A stretch of DNA of 64,000 bases from Chenggangzhangella methanolivorans (GTDB taxonomy: Bacteria; Pseudomonadota; Alphaproteobacteria; Rhizobiales; Methylopilaceae): the NCBI RefSeq assembly GCF_019797865.1, contig NZ_CP081869.1, positions 1,116,001-1,180,000 on the forward strand, written 5' to 3'. Made by a program: the position numbers and the translations under genes. The notes beneath the pieces were generated by a model that did not search any database, had not been told where the DNA came from, and saw only the letters and a list, made by a program, of their open reading frames with translations. This document shows positions 46,533-55,572 of the stretch, piece by piece; position 1 is the first letter of the stretch; the number at the start of each line of letters is the position of its first letter.

Positions 46533-46606
46533 ATGAATTCGATCATCTATTTAGTCGGCCTCGTCGTCATCGTGCTCGCTGTCCTGTCGCTGTTGGATTG
46601 CGCTGA
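46533..46606 (+). CDS. Tiny conserved membrane protein (frameshifted at its last codons)
   Basis: About 24 residues: MNSIIYLVGLVVIVLAVLSL, one membrane helix. Such proteins normally end in GLR; here one G is missing near 46595, and with it restored the frame ends at TGA 46604-46606, overlapping the next ATG. AGGAGG precedes the start. Widely seen in Rhizobiales, function unknown. Confidence 0.6.
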
Positions 46607-47682
46607 TGAGCGAGACCACATCTCCCGCCGCAACCAGCCATAGCTATGCCGATTGGGGTGCGATCTTCGCCGGCGCAGTCGTCGCCGGAGGTGCGTCCCT
46701 CGTACTCACGACATTTGCGGGGGCCCTTGGCCTCAGTTCCGTTTCAGTCGGTAAGGACGGCGGCGTCAGCACCTTCGGCCTGATCGTCACCGGACTCTTC
46801 ACCGCGGTCTCCGTAGCGGCTGTTTATTTGCTTGGCGGCTATATCGCCGGGCGGATGCGCAGAGGCGTCGGCGACGCCCACGCCTGACGAGACCTCGGCC
46901 CGAGACGGTCTTCACGGCCTAGTGGTGTGGGGCCTTGGAATGCTCGTCGCCGGGACTTTTGCGGCGTCGCTCGCCGGCGGCGCTGCGCGTACGATCGGCG
47001 GGGCTGCGCAGACGGCCGTGCAGGCGGCAGGGTCTGCGGCAGGCGGTGTCGCTCAGGGAGCGGGCCAGTTAGCTGGTGGCGCTGTCAGTGGGCTTGGTCA
47101 GGCAGCAGGCGGCATCGCACAGGGCGCCGCGGCGCCGTCCGTCCAGAACGCGCTGCCGAAGGGCTGCGTTCGAACCCGGTCGACTATCTCATTGATCAGA
47201 TGGTTCGACCCGCTCCCAACCGAGACGGCGCCAGCACGCCGCAGGATCCCGCCGCGGCGCAGAAGCAGACCGCGACCATCCTGAGCAATCTGGCGACCAC
47301 CGGGAACATAACTGAAGGGGATCGGCTCTTTCTCCGAGATCAGGTCGTGGCGCGGACCGGCTTGAGCGCCGAGGAGTCGGACGCGCGAGTCAAGGAAGCC
47401 GTCGGGAAGGCCCAGGAATTGCGGGCCGAAGCGCAGAAGAAAGTCGATGACGCCAAGGCCGAAGCGAACAGGCTGAAGGTCGAGGCTCAGAAGCAGTTCG
47501 ACGACGCCAAGGCGCAGGCCGAGATCGCCGCCGAGAAAGCCCGCAAAGCCAGCATCCTCACGGCTTTCTTACTTGCCGCGTCCGCGCTCGTCGCAGCTGC
47601 GGCTGCCACGATCGGTGCGGTTTGGGGCGGTCGTCACCGCAATGAAGGGCGCATCTGGAAAGGTATTTCGTACAGCAAGTAG
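46606..47682 (+). CDS. Large membrane protein with glycine/alanine repeat and coiled coil (two frameshifts)
   Basis: About 355 residues. Membrane segments in WGAIFAGAVVAGGASLVLTT and GLIVTGLFTAVSVAAVYLLG, then, after a shift near 46875, GLVVWGLGMLVAGTFAASLA. A Gly/Ala/Gln-rich repeat (about 120-165, AGGVAQGAGQLAGGAVSGLG) follows, then after a shift near 47165 a helical domain (LATTGNITEGDRLFLRDQVV), a charged coiled coil (about 255-310) and a last membrane helix. Coupled to the tiny protein upstream. Function unknown. Confidence 0.72.
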
Positions 47683-47768
47683 TCGCCTCTCGGACTGAGG
47701 GCGCTCGGTCTAACCGCGGGCGTCCTCAATCCGAATGGACAAAACAAGCAGCCAGACAAGCTTGCGTA

Positions 47769-47789
47769 GATGTTTCAAAATGAAACATC
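47769..47789. promoter_or_regulatory. Palindrome with parS-like half sites
   Basis: GATGTTTCA-AAA-TGAAACATC: perfect 9-bp arms with a 3-base centre, in an AT-rich gap. The TGTTTCA and TGAAACA halves equal those of the parS consensus, but parS has a 2-base centre. It may be a protein-binding dyad or a hairpin. Confidence 0.5.
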
Positions 47790-47910
47790 GGCATTTCAAA
47801 TAACCACCGATTTTATACAAATTTTGTTGATCTAAGTGTGACCCGATTACCTTCAATTTTTATTCGCGAGACGCTCTGTCACCGCAACTCAGCGGCTGAT
47901 GGAGTGTGTC

Positions 47911-48069
47911 ATGAGAGAAGATGCCCGAAGGTAGTCGCTCAACGTCGTCAACGGCGAGATCGTGCTCGAGATCTACGATCCCGGCTTGGTTCACGTAAAG
48001 ATGCAGCTCAGACCTAACGAAGCAAGCGCCATGGGCGCGACGCTCGTCTACATGAGCCAGCTCGATTAG
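47911..48069 (+). pseudogene. Small gene with in-frame TAG
   Basis: MREDARR, TAG at 47932-47934, then a well-coded frame (SLNVVNGEIVLEIYDPGLVH, KMQLRPNEASAMGATLVYMS, QLD). Either an early stop or a missing start further in. Convergent with the minus-strand operon. Confidence 0.4.
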
Positions 48070-48327
48070 CCTGCGAGCCCGGCCGCGACCCGGCTGGGCG
48101 ACGCTGCTTCGCTGAAGCGGCTGCTGCCCGAGCGCGACGCAGCCAGAAGTCAGGAGCAGCCCCACGGGCGCCGCGGCGAGATACCGGAGCGCCAAGCCGT
48201 CGCTCGTCACTGCGGCCGCGATTGAGACCGCCACGGCCGCGACGAAGATCGCGACCGCCAGCTGATGGAACATCAGGCCGAGCGCCTTGAGCCGCTCGTT
48301 CCGGACCAGGTCGCTTTCAGTCGTCAC
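48066..48327 (-). CDS. Small membrane protein, third gene of a small operon
   Basis: GTG start overlapping the previous gene. TTESDLVRNERLKALGLMFH then two membrane helices (LAVAIFVAAVAVSIAAAV, LAAAPVGLLLTSGCVAL). In the literal frame it runs on to 47860 with implausible sequence; a one-base shift near 48080 would end it at 48066 (AGLAG). End uncertain. Confidence 0.5.
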
Positions 48328-48565
48328 GCCTATGTCCCGGAGGGTTGCAGCCGATCGTGTGGCCAACAGGCTCAGGGTGCCCAAGCATTTCGGCAAGCCG
48401 GCGTAGGGCGATCCCAACGTTCACCGTGGCGTGGTAGTGCGGCGCGCCGAAATCTACCCGCCTCACGACTGCCGACAGCTTGTCTCGAGCCTCGAGACAG
48501 ATCGCCTTGATCTCTTCCCGGTCCTCGATCCGATCGTAGCGCTTGGGGCCCCGCGGCCGGCTCAT
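48317..48565 (-). CDS. Hypothetical protein
   Basis: 82 residues. IEDREEIKAICLEARDKLSA and HYHATVNVGIALRRLAEML are helical segments. Its ATG overlaps the stop of the gene before by 4 bp and its end overlaps the next gene. Not recognised. Confidence 0.55.
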   Translation of the reverse strand: MSRPRGPKRYDRIEDREEIKAICLEARDKLSAVVRRVDFGAPHYHATVNVGIALRRLAEMLGHPEPVGHTIGCNPPGHRRDD

Positions 48566-48756
48566 CGGGGCCGTTCGGGCTGGACGCCGCGCAGATAGCC
48601 GAGCGAAACGGCGGCGCGGACCTCGGCGAGCTCGATCACAAGCTCGCGGATGGCCGCTCGTTCATCCCCGCGGGCCCTTATAATCAGCTCGTCGACGACG
48701 GCTTCAGTCCACTCTACGCTTTCATCTTCGAACAGTTTCTCGGCGGCGTCCGGCAT
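48562..48756 (-). CDS. Hypothetical protein
   Basis: 64 residues, acidic and helical (WTEAVVDELIIRARGDERAA, IRELVIELAEVRAAV). First of three overlapping small genes. Not recognised. Confidence 0.55.
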   Translation of the reverse strand: MPDAAEKLFEDESVEWTEAVVDELIIRARGDERAAIRELVIELAEVRAAVSLGYLRGVQPERPR

Positions 48757-48788
48757 AGCGTCCTCCCTGGCTGAGAGGAATTGATTCC

Positions 48789-48968
48789 ATGGGAACGAAA
48801 GATGAACAAGCGCCCGTTGGCGAAAACCAGATGCGCGAGATGGCGGAGGCGATACGAGCCCTGCAAGCTCAGGCGAAGCGCGCCGGCGAGAGTACGCTGG
48901 CGTACCTTCTAGAGATGGCCGCGCTCGAAGCGGAGGGGCGGAGTGAGGGAGTGGGGGATATCAACTGA
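48789..48968 (+). CDS. Small YLLxMA-family protein, intact
   Basis: 59 residues: helical, with the C-terminal core STLAYLLEMAALEAEGRSEG. This is the intact form of the family whose other two members in the window are broken (44575-44685, 46294-46401). Divergent from the operon at 48756. Function unknown. Confidence 0.6.
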   Translation: MGTKDEQAPVGENQMREMAEAIRALQAQAKRAGESTLAYLLEMAALEAEGRSEGVGDIN

Positions 48969-49101
48969 GCTTAGGACTACGCTGGACGAGAGCTAACAGT
49001 CCGATGGACACCTCGACAAACGGGCCTGCCTACTGCGTCAACGCTTCGACGGACGTCCTATCCACAAGAATGCGAAGCGTCTCTAATGCCTTAGCCTCTA
49101 T

Positions 49102-49644
49102 CTCATCCGCGAACAGATCGTGGAGCGCGCTGTCGCCGAGCTTGGAGGGGTCGACATCCTCGTCAACAACGCCGCCTACCAGAAGCCTTTCCAATCGATC
49201 GACGAGGTTTCGCTCGAAAAGTGGACCAAGACGTTCGACACCAACGTCCATGCGACCTTCCATCTGACGCAACTCGCCACGCGGCATATGAAGCCCGGCG
49301 GCTCCATCATCAACACGGCGTCGGTGAACTCCAAGGATCCGTCGCCCCAGCTCTTGCCATACGCCACCAAAGGCGCGATCGCGAACCTGACCATCGGGCT
49401 GGCCCAGCTTCTCGCCGGCAAGGGCATTCGCGTGAACGCCGTGCTGCCGGGTCCGATCTGGACGCCCTTCATCCCAGCGGGCATGCCGCCCGAGGCTGTC
49501 GAGACCTTCGGTTCGAAGACGCCGTTCGGACGGCCGGGCCAACCGGCCGAGCTTGCATCAGCTTACGTCATGCTGGCCTCCGACGAGGCGAGCTACACGT
49601 CCGGCGCGCTGCTCACCATCGCGGGCGGCCAGACGGTCGTTTGA
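49102..49644 (+). pseudogene. N-terminally truncated SDR
   Basis: 180 residues of an SDR related to YghA: ERAVAELGGVDILVNNAAYQ, Ser in IINTASVNS, Y-x3-K in YATKGAI. The Rossmann start with TGxxxGIG and about 100 residues are missing; upstream of about 49100 the frame has no homology. A GTG at 49120 could start a shorter protein that would not bind cofactor. Confidence 0.75.
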
Positions 49645-49737
49645 TGCGAGAAAGAAGTCTCGACCGAAGCCGCAGCGGACGACAGCGGCATGGCGTCTGC
49701 CCAATCACCACGACACGCGGAGAGGCGTTTTGGGTCT

Positions 49738-49762
49738 GGAACTAGTGTAAAGCGCAGCCGTT
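49738..49762 (+). promoter_or_regulatory. EcfG-type general-stress promoter of the catalase
   Basis: GGAAC, exactly 16 bases, CGTT, ending 26 bp before the catalase ATG. Full match to the consensus recognised by EcfG sigma factors. Confidence 0.75.
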
Positions 49763-49788
49763 GCGCCCTTGAGTCTAACGAGGACGCT

Positions 49789-51870
49789 ATGACCAAAAAC
49801 GTTTCAACAAACGCCGGCGACGGCGGCGAAACCCATCAGACCACCGACGCCGACCATCCGGTCCTCACGACCAATCATGGGACGCCGATCAGCGACAACC
49901 AGAACCAGCTCAAGGTCGGCCCGCGCGGCCCGGTGCTTCTCGAGGACGAGGTCTACCGGGAGAAAATCAACCACTTCGACCACGAGCGCATACCCGAGCG
50001 CATCGTGCACGCGCGCGGGTCTGCTGCGCATGGCTATTTCGAATGCACCGACAGCCTCGCCGACATCACTCGGGCGGACCTGTTCCAGAAGAAGGGGCAG
50101 CGCACCGACGTCTTCGTGCGGTTCTCGACCGTTGCGGGCGGCGCCGGCTCGGTCGACACGCCGCGCGACGTGCGTGGCTTCGCCGTCAAGTTCTACACCC
50201 GCGAGGGCAACTGGGATCTCGTCGGCAATAACATCCCCGTCTTCTTCATCCAGGACGCGATGAAGTTTCCGGACCTCATCCACGCCGCCAAGATGGAAGC
50301 CGACCGAGGCTATCCCCAGGCTGCGACCGCGCATGACACCTTCTGGGACTTCATCAGCCTGATGCCGGAATCCACCCACATGATCATGTGGGCGATGTCG
50401 GACCGGACACTTCCGAAGAGCTTCGCCACGATGGAAGGGTTCGGCATCCACACATTCCGCTTGGTCGACCGGGACGGAAAGAGCACTTTCGTCAAGTTTC
50501 ACTGGAAACCGAAAGCCGGCCTCGCCTCGTCGATCTGGGACGAGACCGTCAAGACGGCTGGCGCCGACCCCGACTACCAGCGTCGCGACCTGTTCGAGCG
50601 TATCGGCCGCGGCGACTATCCCGAATGGGATCTCGGCGTGCAGCTCTTCGATGAGGAGTTCGCGAACAGCCAGCCCTATGACGTGCTCGACGCGACCAAG
50701 ATCATTCCGGAGGAAGTCCTGCCGGTCCGGATCGTCGGCAAGCTGGTGCTGGACCGCTACCCGGACAACTTCTTCGCAGAGACCGAGCAGGTCGCGTTCT
50801 GCCCGAGCCACCTCGTGCCGGGCATCGATCACTCGAACGACCCGCTGCTGCAAGGCCGGCTGTTCTCCTACCAGGACACCCAGATCAAGCGGCTGGGTTC
50901 GACGAACTGGCACCAGATCCCGGTCAATCAGGCGAAGGGGCGCGAGGGCGGCTGCCCGTTCCACAATCTCCAGCGCGACGGCCACATGCAGATGCAGGCG
51001 CCGAAGGGGCGCGCCAACTACGAGCCGAACTCGCTGCATCTCGCCGGAGAGATTGGCGGTCCGCGCGAAGATCCGGACAACGGCTTTAAGAGCTACCCGG
51101 CCGAAGAGCAGGGCCAGAAGCTGCGCATCCGCGCGGAAAGCTTCGCGGACCACTACAGTCAGGCCCGGCTGTTCTGGCGCTCGATGGACCCAGCGGAGCA
51201 AGCGCACATCGCATCGGCCTTCGTGTTCGAGCTCAGCAAGGTGTCGATCGAGCACATTCGTCGCGCGGTGATGGCGAACCTACGCAACGTCGACGAGAAG
51301 CTCGCACGCCGCGTCGCAGATGGGCTGGCGATGGAGCTTCCGAAGGCCTCGCCCACGAAGGTGGCTCCGATCGACATGGAGCCATCGCCGGCCCTGCGGA
51401 TCATCCGGGGGCCGCTCGAGAAGCACACGCTGGAGGGACGGACGGTCGGCGTCCTGTTCGCGGACGGCAGCGACGCAGCCGAGCTGAAGGGCGTCAGGGA
51501 CGCGGTCAAGAAAGCCGGCGGTCATACGCTGCTGATCGCGCCGAAAGTCGGCGCGGTGCCGCTGTCGGACGGTTCGAGCGTCAGCGCGGACGCGCAGCTC
51601 TTCGGCCAGCCCTCCGTCACCGTCGACGCCTGCGCGGTGGTGCTGTCGAAAGAAGCGACTGCGAGGCTGACTAAGGAAGGCGCTGCGGTGCAGTGGGTCA
51701 TGGACGCCTTCGGGCATCTCAAGGCCATCGGCCACAACGCTGCCGCCAAGCCGCTGCTCGACAAGGCAGGCGTTGAACCGGACGAGGGCGTCGTCGATCT
51801 CGACGGCTTCGTAGAGGCTGCGAAGAAGCGCTACTGGGACCGCGAGCCGAACGTCCGCACGCTCGCCTGA
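49789..51870 (+). CDS. katE: Monofunctional heme catalase, large-subunit (HPII) type
   Basis: 693 residues. Essential His in [16 protein letters not shown], Asn in [14 protein letters not shown], and heme-binding Tyr in [14 protein letters not shown]. After about residue 540 a DJ-1/GATase-like domain ([35 protein letters not shown]) marks the large clade. Converts hydrogen peroxide to water and oxygen in the cytoplasm. ATG at 49789 fits both AACGAGGA and the EcfG-type promoter. The frame is intact. Confidence 0.97.
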   Translation: MTKNVSTNAGDGGETHQTTDADHPVLTTNHGTPISDNQNQLKVGPRGPVLLEDEVYREKINHFDHERIPERIVHARGSAAHGYFECTDSLADITRADLFQKKGQRTDVFVRFSTVAGGAGSVDTPRDVRGFAVKFYTREGNWDLVGNNIPVFFIQDAMKFPDLIHAAKMEADRGYPQAATAHDTFWDFISLMPESTHMIMWAMSDRTLPKSFATMEGFGIHTFRLVDRDGKSTFVKFHWKPKAGLASSIWDETVKTAGADPDYQRRDLFERIGRGDYPEWDLGVQLFDEEFANSQPYDVLDATKIIPEEVLPVRIVGKLVLDRYPDNFFAETEQVAFCPSHLVPGIDHSNDPLLQGRLFSYQDTQIKRLGSTNWHQIPVNQAKGREGGCPFHNLQRDGHMQMQAPKGRANYEPNSLHLAGEIGGPREDPDNGFKSYPAEEQGQKLRIRAESFADHYSQARLFWRSMDPAEQAHIASAFVFELSKVSIEHIRRAVMANLRNVDEKLARRVADGLAMELPKASPTKVAPIDMEPSPALRIIRGPLEKHTLEGRTVGVLFADGSDAAELKGVRDAVKKAGGHTLLIAPKVGAVPLSDGSSVSADAQLFGQPSVTVDACAVVLSKEATARLTKEGAAVQWVMDAFGHLKAIGHNAAAKPLLDKAGVEPDEGVVDLDGFVEAAKKRYWDREPNVRTLA

Positions 51871-51882
51871 GAAAGGGCGCCG

Positions 51883-51910
51883 GCGACCGCGGCGGACTAG
51901 TCGCGGTCGC
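51883..51910 (+). terminator. Hairpin after catalase
   Basis: GCGACCGCG and CGCGGTCGC pair perfectly (9 bp, 10-base loop), 12 bp after the stop; no T-run. Confidence 0.55.
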
Positions 51911-51950
51911 TTCCGTCGATGCTGCGCACCAGACGGCCTTCTCGGAACCA

Positions 51951-51985
51951 GAAAAAAGCGCCGCGGCCTTGTGGGCGCGACGCTT
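51951..51985 (-). terminator. Intrinsic terminator after CsbD gene
   Basis: On the minus strand AAGCG-T-CGCG pairs with CGCG-G-CGCTT around a 10-base loop, followed by TTTTTC. Confidence 0.8.
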
Positions 51986-52005
51986 TTCCATAACTCGAAA
52001 TGGGA

Positions 52006-52215
52006 TCAGTGGCGGCTGTCGTACTTCGTCGACCAGGCGTCCACCTCTTCCTTGGCTTTCGCCTTCTCGATTCCGTAGCGCTCCTGAATCTTGCCCTCGA
52101 GCTGGTCACGCTTGCCGGCGATGACGTCGAGGTCGTCGTCAGTGAGCTTGCCCCACTGTTCCTTGACCTTGCCCTTCGCCTGCTTCCAGTTTCCTTCGAC
52201 GCGATCCCAAGCCAT
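52006..52215 (-). CDS. CsbD family stress protein
   Basis: 69 residues: AWDRVEGNWKQAKGKVKEQW and GKLTDDDLDVIAGKRDQLEG are the family pattern (YjbJ-like). General-stress protein of unknown action. ATG with GGAGG upstream and a terminator downstream. Confidence 0.95.
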   Translation of the reverse strand: MAWDRVEGNWKQAKGKVKEQWGKLTDDDLDVIAGKRDQLEGKIQERYGIEKAKAKEEVDAWSTKYDSRH

Positions 52216-52523
52216 GGGAGCCTCCTTTTGTTGTTCGTACGGGAAGAACGCACAGCCGACGGACATCGTTGCGAGATCGCTCGAACCTGTGACCAAGCCC
52301 CGCGCATCGCGCATTGAGAGCGCGATCTCGAACAGACCGCGTTCAGGCTGTCAGCCTGCATTTCGTCGATAGGTCCGCACCGTCTGGTTTCAGCGGGTGC
52401 GCAGACGAGCGTCGTACTGTTGGTGGCGATATGAATACGCCAATCCGTGCCCAGAAGCAGAAACAGCGACGAACATTATAGGGGTTTATAGCGCCACTTT
52501 ATTGCACGCCTTACAAACGTGGA
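52216..52523. other. No gene recognised
   Basis: 308 bp between divergent genes; it holds the CsbD promoter. No EcfG site seen. Confidence 0.5.
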
Positions 52524-52802
52524 ATGAGCGACATCCAGACCTGCATGGCGTCTTTAGTCGTCGTCGTCGGAGCGCAAGGCGACGCCACGCGAGCTGTTGA
52601 CCAGCACATCGAGGCGTATCTCCTTCAAGCTCAACAGAGCCCGGTTCAAGCTCTTGTCGATCTGAAAGCCGCATTCGACGAGATGAGACTCGATGGCCGC
52701 ATGGCGGCCTATATATCGTCGCGGATCGACATGGCGTTGGCGACAGCGCAATCGACAATCGATAGCGCGGGCGCCGATCGAGACGCCGAGACCGCCGTGT
52801 GA
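52524..52802 (+). CDS. Hypothetical protein
   Basis: 92 residues, helical (QQSPVQALVDLKAAFDEMRL, AAYISSRIDMALATAQSTI). Not recognised. 49 bp upstream of the Crp gene. Confidence 0.5.
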   Translation: MSDIQTCMASLVVVVGAQGDATRAVDQHIEAYLLQAQQSPVQALVDLKAAFDEMRLDGRMAAYISSRIDMALATAQSTIDSAGADRDAETAV

Positions 52803-52851
52803 TTAACGGCGCAACTCAGCCAATAACTTTTTAATCGGAGCTCACGAGCGC

Positions 52852-53577
52852 ATGTCGACTTCGATCATCGGAAAGCTTGAAGCTCTGCATCCGCTTCCCG
52901 ATAAAGACAAGAAGCTCCTACACGCGGTCGTCGGGCGCGGAAGAACGCTCAAGTCTGGCGAGGACATCGTCAGCGAAGGCGACCATACCGACATCGTTCA
53001 TGTCATCATCGAAGGTCACGGCTACCGCTACAAGACGCTGGCCGACGGCAAGCGGCAGATCATCGGTTACCTGGTGCCGGGCGACTTCTGCGACCTCTAC
53101 GGGTTTTTGCTCGACAAGATGGATCACGGCATGGCGGCGCGGACGCAGTGCCAGATCGCCGAGCTCACTGAAGAACATATCCTGATGCTGACATCCCGTC
53201 CGGCGCTGGCGCGGGCGTTGTGGTGGTCGGAGCTTGTGAACGCCGCCATCCTGCGTGAGTGGCTGGTCAACATGGGCCGGCGTTCGCCGAGCGCCCGCGT
53301 GGCGCACATCCTTTGCGAACTGCTGGTCAGGCTTCAGGTCGTCGGGCAGGCTACGGCCGATGGGTTCAAGCTGGAGCTATCCCAAGCCGAACTCGGCGAC
53401 ACGGTCGGACTGACGACAGTGTCGGTGAACCGAGCCTTGCAACGGCTGCGTGGTTCGAAGCTGATTGTTCAGGCAGGACGCGAGATCACCATCCCGGACG
53501 TCGCGGCGCTCAAGCGTTTTGCGGCCTTCGACCCGAGCTATCTGCATTTCCGGCAGGATCGAGAGGATCGTCCGTGA
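52852..53577 (+). CDS. Crp/Fnr-family transcriptional regulator
   Basis: Intact, 241 residues. Cyclic-nucleotide-type beta-roll (LKSGEDIVSEGDHTDIVHVI), dimer helix and helix-turn-helix (LSQAELGDTVGLTTVSVNRAL). No Cys cluster for iron-sulfur. The stop TGA is followed immediately by the ATG of the next gene. Similar regulators are numerous in methylobacteria and rhizobia. Confidence 0.92.
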   Translation: MSTSIIGKLEALHPLPDKDKKLLHAVVGRGRTLKSGEDIVSEGDHTDIVHVIIEGHGYRYKTLADGKRQIIGYLVPGDFCDLYGFLLDKMDHGMAARTQCQIAELTEEHILMLTSRPALARALWWSELVNAAILREWLVNMGRRSPSARVAHILCELLVRLQVVGQATADGFKLELSQAELGDTVGLTTVSVNRALQRLRGSKLIVQAGREITIPDVAALKRFAAFDPSYLHFRQDREDRP

Positions 53578-53825
53578 TGGAATTCAAACACGTGAAGGTC
53601 GCCACCGGCTCTGCGGATGAGGAGGGACGGCTGGTCTTTCACGAGGAAAAACTGATCGCAGTGCTCGTTCGCCTCGACGACGCAGGCCACGGCGCCGTGG
53701 TGGGACAATGGAGCCTCGAAGCCGGCTTCAACGGCGTCGACAGCACCAAGCCGCCTCTGTTCGCCAACCTTGAGGCGGCGGAGCGCTGGATCGGAAAACA
53801 GCTTTCCGACTTTATAGCCCTATAA
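53578..53825 (+). CDS. Hypothetical protein in operon with Crp regulator
   Basis: 82 residues, alpha/beta (VFHEEKLIAVLVRLDDAGHG, PLFANLEAAERWIGKQL). Starts at the base after the Crp stop. Known as a short conserved hypothetical of Rhizobiales; function unknown. Confidence 0.7.
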
Positions 53826-53941
53826 TCGATTTCAGCCTTCGAATGGCTGACTGAGCTGTTTTGGCAGATTCATTCGCCGCGGACTGGAACGAGCGGGCAA
53901 GGCGCAGACTCCTTGAGTCGTATGGCTCGAGGAGATCGCCG

Positions 53942-54421
53942 ATGACGACGACCAAGACGCTCGCGGACGCATTCCACGAAACGCTCAAGGACGTGCTCTA
54001 CGCCGAGCGAGCTTCGGCGCGCGCGCTCAAGAAATCAGCGCGAGCTGCAAAAGAGCTCGATCTCAAACGCGCCTTCGAAGAGCACCTTGAAGAAACCGAA
54101 GCGCAGATTGAGCGCCTGACCGAGATCTTCGAGATCATCGGGAAGTCGCCGCGCGCCAAGATTTGCGAGGCTATGCAGGGCATCACTTCCGAGATGGAAG
54201 AAGACCTCGAAGAATTCGCCCACTCGCCAGCCTCGGACGACGTTCTGATCGGCGGCGCTCAGGCGGTCGAGCATTATGAAATGGCTCGCTACGGGCTGCT
54301 GAAATCATGGTCGGTGAAGCTGGGTTACGACGAGGCGACGCCGCTGCTCGAAAAGACTTTGCAGGAGGAAAAGGCCGCGGACGAGCGACTGTCCAAGATC
54401 GCTGAGCAGCTTGCAGCTTGA
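53942..54421 (+). CDS. DUF892 (YciE/YciF-like) ferritin-like protein
   Basis: 159 residues. LADAFHETLKDVLYAERASA and EEHLEETEAQIERLTEIFE, then QAVEHYEMARYGLLKSW and LEKTLQEEKAADERLSKIA: four helices with Glu/His metal ligands. Stress-linked family. ATG at 53942; it opens the region before the glycan cluster. Confidence 0.93.
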   Translation: MTTTKTLADAFHETLKDVLYAERASARALKKSARAAKELDLKRAFEEHLEETEAQIERLTEIFEIIGKSPRAKICEAMQGITSEMEEDLEEFAHSPASDDVLIGGAQAVEHYEMARYGLLKSWSVKLGYDEATPLLEKTLQEEKAADERLSKIAEQLAA

Positions 54422-54477
54422 ACCCTATTCGCTCGCGGAAACCCGCGTGATCGACCACGAACACGGTAGGTAACGCC

Positions 54478-55572
54478 TTGCGTATCGGCATCATTGCTCA
54501 TCTCAAGTACAGGATCGGCGAGCCTTTCGCCGGAGGTCTCGAGACTCATACTCATCTTCTGGCGCGCGGACTTCGGCGACGTGGTCACGACGTCACGGTC
54601 TTTGCTTCGAACGGCTCGGATGTGACCGTTGGAGTCGAGCCGATCTGTGATGAAACGGCCATACAGGAGGTCGGTCTGTCAGAAGCGACCGACGTCGCCT
54701 TCTTTCAGGAACACCACGCCTATCTGAAGCTCATGGTCGAGCTACGCACGAGAGCCTTCGACGTCATTCACAACAACGCGTTGCACTACCTGCCGGTCGC
54801 CATGGCGGACGCCGTCTCGACGCCCATGCTGACGACCCTCCACACTCCGCCATTCTGCTGGCTGGAAAGCGGCGTTCGTCTGTGCCGGTCGTCGCGCTCC
54901 ACTTTCGTAACCGTCTCGGACGCGCTCAGGCGCCAGTGGGCTCCGATCGCAGCGGTCCAGGGCGTAGTGCTAAACGGCATCGATCTCGAACGCTTTGCCT
55001 TCCGCGAAACGCCTTGCCCTGACCCTTATTTGGCTTGGTCGGGACGGATCGTCCCGGAAAAGGGACTTCATTTCGCCATCGACGCGGCCCACCGCGTGGG
55101 CATGCCCCTGCGCATCGCCGGGCCGATTGCGGACCCGGCCTACTATGATCGCGAAATCCGGCCGCGGCTGGGTCACGGCGCGTTGCATCTCGGGCACCTC
55201 GATCATGGCGAGCTCGCCGATGTCATCGGCGGCGCGCGCGCCCTGCTGTTCACGCCGTGCTGGGAAGAGCCATACGGTCTGGTGGCCGCCGAAGCGTTGG
55301 CCTGCGGAACTCCCGTCGCAGCGTTCGCGCGCGGGGCGATCGCCGAAGTCCTGGATCACACGTGCGGCGTGCTCGCCGCTTCTGACGATGCCGAAGCCTT
55401 GGCCCAAGCCTGCATGATGGCGCAAAGACTTGGTCGTCGCGACTGTCGAAGGCGAGCCGAGCGTCACTGTGATGTCGAGGTAATGATCGACGCCTATGAG
55501 CGGCTCTACGAGCGAATGATCGAATGTGAGCCCGTGGCCTCGAGTGCGGATCGACTGGTGGTCGCGGTATGA
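54478..55572 (+). CDS. Glycosyltransferase family 4
   Basis: 364 residues from a TTG start. GT-B fold: N-terminal GIIAHLKYRIGEPFAGGLET (glycine-rich acceptor loop) and the nucleotide-sugar domain LAWSGRIVPEKGLHFAIDAA, with the E-x7-E region EEPYGLVAAEALACGTP. Retaining transferase; sugar unknown. First of seven genes that overlap each other by 4-11 bp. Confidence 0.92.
   Translation: MRIGIIAHLKYRIGEPFAGGLETHTHLLARGLRRRGHDVTVFASNGSDVTVGVEPICDETAIQEVGLSEATDVAFFQEHHAYLKLMVELRTRAFDVIHNNALHYLPVAMADAVSTPMLTTLHTPPFCWLESGVRLCRSSRSTFVTVSDALRRQWAPIAAVQGVVLNGIDLERFAFRETPCPDPYLAWSGRIVPEKGLHFAIDAAHRVGMPLRIAGPIADPAYYDREIRPRLGHGALHLGHLDHGELADVIGGARALLFTPCWEEPYGLVAAEALACGTPVAAFARGAIAEVLDHTCGVLAASDDAEALAQACMMAQRLGRRDCRRRAERHCDVEVMIDAYERLYERMIECEPVASSADRLVVAV

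Noticed and set aside
48797-48824. GGAAC followed by CGTT within 48789-48968
   Set aside because: Spacing is 18 and the site lies inside a coding frame; taken as chance.
49804-51255. 483-codon minus-strand frame
   Set aside because: Antisense of the catalase; no family features.
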